DNA of 64,000 bases from Iodobacter ciconiae. GTDB lineage: Bacteria; Pseudomonadota; Gammaproteobacteria; Burkholderiales; Chitinibacteraceae. The stretch's first letter is position 1, and each line of letters begins with the position of its first letter. A model generated the notes under the pieces. The model did no database searches, was not told where the DNA came from, and worked only from the letters and a program-made list of their open reading frames with translations. The position numbers were made by a program, and so were the translations under genes. The stretch lies in assembly GCF_003952345.1 (NCBI RefSeq), contig NZ_CP034433.1, positions 434,001 through 498,000 on the forward strand, read 5' to 3'. This document shows positions 60,482 to 64,000 of the stretch, in pieces.

Positions 60482-61633
60482 ATGTCCCAACATGTAATTG
60501 CTCCTCCCACGCAAGGAACCAGCCCTAAGGCTTGGTATCAGGGCCTCAGTGCCAGCCCCGGTTTTATTGCCGATCCGGCACAGGCTGAAGCTATTGATAA
60601 GCTGGATGCGCTTTATCATCAGCTTGTGCAATTTAAAACCAAGCGTAGCCGGCTGTTTGGCAAATCACTTCTGCCGCAGCCTGATTTGCCGCGTGGCTTG
60701 TATTTCTGGGGCGGAGTGGGGCGAGGGAAAAGTTTTCTAATGGATGCATTTTATGCAGCCCTTCCATATAAGCGTAAGAAAAGGCTGCATTTTCATCAGT
60801 TTATGCAAGAAGTTCATCATGAGTTGCGTCAGCTAAAAAGTGAAACAGACCCGCTGGCGGCAGTGGCCAGTAAAATTGCTAAAGCGGTGCGCGTGCTGTG
60901 CTTTGATGAGTTCCATGTTTCCGATATTGCTGATGCCATGATTTTAGGCCGTTTGATGGAGCATTTATTTAAGCGTGGTGTGGTGCTGGTTACCACATCC
61001 AATTACCCGCCGGATGGGCTGTATCCACATGGCTTGCAGCGTAATAATTTTCTGCCAACCATTGCCTTGCTTAACCGCACGCTGGGTGTGTTTAATCTGG
61101 ATGGCGGCAATGATTACCGTATGCGCACGCTGACCCAGGCCAGAACTTACCTTTCACCCAATACTGCGGAAAGTGCGGCAGAATTGGACCGCCTGTTTTC
61201 TGCGATAGCGACCAGTAAAGACAGCTCGCCACAGCTAAAAATTGAAGGCCGTACTATTAAAGCCAGGCGGGTGGCTGCGGGTGTGGTGTGGTTTGATTTT
61301 TTTGCAATTTGTGGCGATGCACGCGGCCAGGCTGATTATTTGCAAATTGCGCACACCTATCACACGGTGCTCGTGTCTGATATCCCCAGGCTTGCAAGCA
61401 GTCAGTCTGCTGAAGCACGGCGTTTTACCTGGCTTGTGGATGTGTTTTATGATCATCGTGTAAAACTGATTATCTCGGCGCAAGCCGCCGTGGACGAGTT
61501 GTATCAGGAAGGCATGCAAGCCAGCGAATTTTTTCGCACGGCCAGCCGTTTAACCGAAATGCAGGCTGAGCAATATCTGGCGCTGCCGCACCAGTCGATT
61601 GCGACCCAGCTGACCGGAATTAGCGAGACTTAA
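60482..61633 (+). CDS. zapE: ZapE, cell-division AFG1-family ATPase
   Basis: This 383-residue P-loop ATPase has Walker A in YFWGGVGRGKSFLMDAFYAA and Walker B in VLCFDEFHVSDIADAMILGR. AFG1/ZapE motifs include LVTTSNYPPDGLYPHGLQR and PNTAESAAELDRLFS. ZapE binds FtsZ and helps late Z-ring constriction in E. coli. The size matches. It starts at ATG 60482, divergent from the chemoreceptor with 300 bases between them, and is probably a single-gene unit. Confidence 0.92.
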   Translation: MSQHVIAPPTQGTSPKAWYQGLSASPGFIADPAQAEAIDKLDALYHQLVQFKTKRSRLFGKSLLPQPDLPRGLYFWGGVGRGKSFLMDAFYAALPYKRKKRLHFHQFMQEVHHELRQLKSETDPLAAVASKIAKAVRVLCFDEFHVSDIADAMILGRLMEHLFKRGVVLVTTSNYPPDGLYPHGLQRNNFLPTIALLNRTLGVFNLDGGNDYRMRTLTQARTYLSPNTAESAAELDRLFSAIATSKDSSPQLKIEGRTIKARRVAAGVVWFDFFAICGDARGQADYLQIAHTYHTVLVSDIPRLASSQSAEARRFTWLVDVFYDHRVKLIISAQAAVDELYQEGMQASEFFRTASRLTEMQAEQYLALPHQSIATQLTGISET

Positions 61634-61836
61634 TATTTTAAAAGACAGGGCTTATTTTAAAGTGGCCAGTCTCTTTGTGCTCCCGGGCCTTAAGATTTGG
61701 CTTCTGATGTCGCTGGAACTTGGTTTCTGGAGTGAAAAACTGACAGGCCGTTGGCGGTTGATTTTCAGGCTTTCGTCACCATTTCGGAAAGAGAAATGAT
61801 TGATCTCTACTTTTTCACCTTACTAAGCAGGTTGCC

Positions 61837-62796
61837 ATGCGCGCTGTAATTCAAGAAAAACAAACTTTATTGCTGGGAGAAGCTGCATTGCCAAAAGTGG
61901 CTGCCGGGCAATTGTTAGTTCGTGTGCACGCCGCAGGAATTAACCGTGCTGACCTGGCTCAAGCCGCAGGCCGCTATCCGCCACCGGCAGGGGATTCGGA
62001 TATTCTGGGTCTGGAGGTGGCGGGAGTCGTGGTTGGGCTGGGCGAGGGCGTGGCTGATTTTGTTGTGGGCGATGAGGTACTTGGGCTGGTGAGGGGCGGG
62101 GCTTATGCCGAATTTTGCCTGCTGGAATCCATGCTTGCGATTAAAAAGCCAGCGAATCTGTCTTTTACCGATGCAGCCAGCCTGCCCGAAGTGTGGATGA
62201 CGGCATGGCTTAATCTGGTTGAAATTGGCAAGCTGCAAGCTGGCCAGCGGGTGCTGATCCATGCAGGGGCCAGTGGCGTGGGAGCGGCCAGTATTCAGCT
62301 AGCCAAATACCTGGGGGCCTGGGTGGCTGCGACTGCAGGCGGAGCCAGGAAAACTGAATTTTGCCGCCAGCTGGGAGCTGATCTGGTGGTGGATTACCAG
62401 CAGCAGGATTTTGCCGTAGTGGTCAAAGAAGCGGGTGGAGTGGATTTGATTCTGGATGGCGTGGGCGGAGATTATCTGGCTAAAAATCAGGCTTGCCTGA
62501 ATACTGACGGGCAAATTGTATTGATTGGCTTATTAAGAGGAGTGAGCACAGACATTAATCTGGGGCAGCTCTTAATGAAGCGCCAGCGACTGACCGGCTC
62601 CACCCTGCGCGCTCAGCCGTTAAAAGTAAAAGCACAAGTAGCTGCAGCATTAAGGGATAAAATCTTACCTGCTTTAAATACCGAGCAATTAAAAATAACT
62701 GTAGATTGCAGTTTTAATTGGGAAGACACGGCGGCTGCCCATCAATACATAGCAGAGAATAAAAATATTGGCAAAGTGTTGCTGCAGGTTTTTTAA
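61837..62796 (+). CDS. NAD(P)H quinone oxidoreductase, PIG3-type zinc-free MDR family
   Basis: This 319-residue medium-chain reductase has the GroES-like N-half AAGINRADLAQAAGRYPPPA and the Rossmann motif in LIHAGASGVGAASIQLAKYL. GGVDLILDGVGGDYL and VLIGLLRGVSTDINLGQLLM complete the family pattern of PIG3/TP53I3 quinone reductases. It lacks the zinc ligands of alcohol dehydrogenases. It reduces quinones with NADPH, probably as a stress enzyme. It is alone on its strand before the copper group. Confidence 0.9.
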   Translation: MRAVIQEKQTLLLGEAALPKVAAGQLLVRVHAAGINRADLAQAAGRYPPPAGDSDILGLEVAGVVVGLGEGVADFVVGDEVLGLVRGGAYAEFCLLESMLAIKKPANLSFTDAASLPEVWMTAWLNLVEIGKLQAGQRVLIHAGASGVGAASIQLAKYLGAWVAATAGGARKTEFCRQLGADLVVDYQQQDFAVVVKEAGGVDLILDGVGGDYLAKNQACLNTDGQIVLIGLLRGVSTDINLGQLLMKRQRLTGSTLRAQPLKVKAQVAAALRDKILPALNTEQLKITVDCSFNWEDTAAAHQYIAENKNIGKVLLQVF

Positions 62797-62943
62797 ACAC
62801 AAATGTCAGCAGCAAAATTTAATTGTCAAAATATTTGCAGCTGAAGCTGAGCCTGTGGAAGATATCGAGTCCCAAATTAACAGAATTGCTGCCTGTAACT
62901 TTTTAGGCGAGCGATCAAACCTTGCAGTGATACAATTGGTTTC

Positions 62944-63258
62944 ATGAAAAAAGTGTGGCTTTTCTTTTTGTTGGTGTCAGTCTTGGCCTTGAATACGGCC
63001 ATGGCGGGGTGGGTTGCGCCTATGCCTAGCAAAGCTTGCCACACGATGCAGATGTCTACTGCCGAAAAATGCCATATAGATAAATCGCCATTGATGGCTG
63101 ATTGCCTGCAATCCTGCCTGAGTCATTACCCTGGGTTTCCTGTTGTTTTAAGTTTTTCTAAACCGCTTACCATGCAGCCCGTGTTTAATCGCGTGGCGGC
63201 GCAGCTATTGCCTGATCCCTCCCTTGATTCTCCCGATAAACCACCGCAATTGGCCTGA
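62944..63258 (+). CDS. Small exported protein, probable copper-related
   Basis: This 104-residue protein has a signal peptide (KKVWLFFLLVSVLALNTAMA). The mature part has Met- and Cys/His-rich spots (PSKACHTMQM, AEKCHID, LMADCLQSCLSHY) of the kind used for copper. The gene precedes a DUF411 protein and a multicopper oxidase on the same strand. I do not recognise the exact family. The metal role is inferred from these residues and neighbours. Confidence 0.6.
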   Translation: MKKVWLFFLLVSVLALNTAMAGWVAPMPSKACHTMQMSTAEKCHIDKSPLMADCLQSCLSHYPGFPVVLSFSKPLTMQPVFNRVAAQLLPDPSLDSPDKPPQLA

Positions 63259-63346
63259 TTCAGGCCCAAACTGTATCTCTACTTTTTGAAATATTCTTGC
63301 TTTGGCCAGCGGCTTTGTCGCGGCTGGTTGATCGGGTGATCTTGTC

Positions 63347-63769
63347 ATGAAAAAATTATTATTTATCTTTGCTTTAACACTATTGGCGCAGCCTGCAATG
63401 GCGGCGATTAATGCCACTTTGTATAAAAGCCCGACTTGTGGCTGCTGCGATGAGTATGTGAAATATCTGGAAAAAAATGGCTTTAAAGTCAATGCCATCA
63501 ATAGCAGCGATATGTCGGCTGTGAGTAAGCAGTTTGGCTCGTCCAATCTGGCCAGCTGCCACACTACCCGCATCGCTCATTACACGGTAGAAGGCCATGT
63601 ACCTGTGGCTGCAATTCAAAAGCTGCTGCGTGCAAAACCGGCTATTGTTGGAATTAGCGCACCCGGTATGCCACAAAATTCACCAGGTATGGGGCCGGAA
63701 GTTAAAGGCACTTTAAAGATTTATCAACTGGGCAATGCCGCTGAGCCTAAATTATTTTCTGTCGAATAG
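63347..63769 (+). CDS. DUF411-family periplasmic metal-binding protein (CopG-like)
   Basis: This 140-residue protein has a signal peptide (KKLLFIFALTLLAQPAMA). The DUF411 domain begins YKSPTCGCCDEYVKYLEKNG, with a CxCC centre in a thioredoxin-like fold. The family blocks SCHTTRIAHYTVEGHVPVAA and GISAPGMPQNSPGM follow. DUF411/CopG proteins occur in copper-resistance operons and bind or reduce copper. It is 12 bases ahead of the multicopper oxidase gene, so the two are co-transcribed. Confidence 0.9.
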   Translation: MKKLLFIFALTLLAQPAMAAINATLYKSPTCGCCDEYVKYLEKNGFKVNAINSSDMSAVSKQFGSSNLASCHTTRIAHYTVEGHVPVAAIQKLLRAKPAIVGISAPGMPQNSPGMGPEVKGTLKIYQLGNAAEPKLFSVE

Positions 63770-63781
63770 GGTGTAAAAATT

Positions 63782-64000
63782 ATGAATCGCAGACATTTCT
63801 TACATATGGCCTTAGGTTCTGCCGGCTTTGCTTTCACTTCTAACCCGCTTTGGGCTGCGATGGATCACAGCGCGCATGCGGGGCATGCCTCAGCTACACC
63901 TGCTATGCCGCTTAAAATAATGTCAGAAAATATCAGCTTGCTGGCTGTAGAAGCCCTGCCTGCCGGGAACCCACATGCTGTTTTATTTCGCTTGCCTAAT
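63782..64000 (+). CDS. Multicopper oxidase, N-terminal part (CopA-like), cut by the window end
   Basis: The first 73 codons read MNRRHFLHMALGSAGFAFTS, a twin-arginine signal with the RRHFLH core. A His/Met-rich mature start follows (AAMDHSAHAGHASATPAMPL). This matches periplasmic multicopper oxidases of the CopA/CueO group, which oxidise Cu(I) and need cofactor loading before export. The copper-binding domains lie beyond 64000. The function is supported mainly by this signal and by the DUF411 neighbour. Confidence 0.7.
   Translation, partial: MNRRHFLHMALGSAGFAFTSNPLWAAMDHSAHAGHASATPAMPLKIMSENISLLAVEALPAGNPHAVLFRLPN

Overview
The window looks like the chromosome of a betaproteobacterium of the Neisseriales/Chromobacteriaceae group, most likely Iodobacter or a close relative. 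This rests on the look of the 16S rRNA gene, the split arginine succinyltransferase pathway and the general gene style. It is inferred from memory of these families, not from a database search.

Layout. (1) 1-14.4 kb is part of a type VI secretion (T6SS) locus. It starts with a vgrG fragment cut by an IS3-family element (about 93-1287). AT-rich orphan and broken secreted-protein genes follow, ending at a lone inverted IS end (3475-3521). Then come tssH/clpV, a membrane protein resembling a Tla3/DUF2875 adaptor, a PAAR tip protein, an OmpA-like lipoprotein, tssA (minus strand), tssF and tssG. The sheath, baseplate-core, membrane-complex and Hcp genes lie outside the window. (2) 14.7-21.7 kb holds metabolic genes: astE, a D-2-hydroxyglutarate dehydrogenase of the YdiJ type, a 2-oxoadipate dioxygenase/decarboxylase (HglS/YdcJ type) and a divergent LysR regulator. 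The two enzymes make consecutive steps of lysine degradation. A GGDEF-domain relic follows. (3) 22.4-36.1 kb is an AT-rich exopolysaccharide locus. The plus strand carries a WecG/TagA transferase, three GT4 transferases, a Wzx-like flippase, a Wzy-like polymerase and an acyltransferase. Convergent to these on the minus strand are a PHP phosphatase, a Wzc-like tyrosine kinase, a short Wza-like exporter and an EpsL-like outer-membrane barrel. A PEP-CTERM protein gene diverges from this block. (4) 37.6-44 kb is the arginine catabolic operon astC-astA(alpha)-astA(beta)-astD (minus strand) with an AraC/GlxA-type regulator. astB is not present and astE is 22 kb away.

(5) 44.2-50.3 kb has an HU gene and a complete rRNA operon (16S, tRNA-Ile, tRNA-Ala, 23S, 5S) with promoter, processing stems and terminator. 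(6) 50.5-55.4 kb is a signalling group: a hybrid histidine kinase, a REC/HD-GYP protein and a leucine-rich-repeat protein kinase. (7) 55.7-64 kb holds housekeeping genes (prlC, a gamma-carbonic-anhydrase homologue, a chemoreceptor, zapE, a quinone oxidoreductase). A copper-handling group follows, and its last gene, a multicopper oxidase, runs off the window.

The most notable structure outside genes is a family of palindromic, MITE-like elements. They have long CACGGAG-type inverted ends and unrelated centres. Five copies (14490-14712, 15757-16032, 39131-39350, 41508-41649 and a single arm near 19554-19612) sit between genes, two of them inside the ast operon. The other notable region is the degraded T6SS cargo region between two outward-facing IS ends. 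No clearly new defence or mobile system is proven here.
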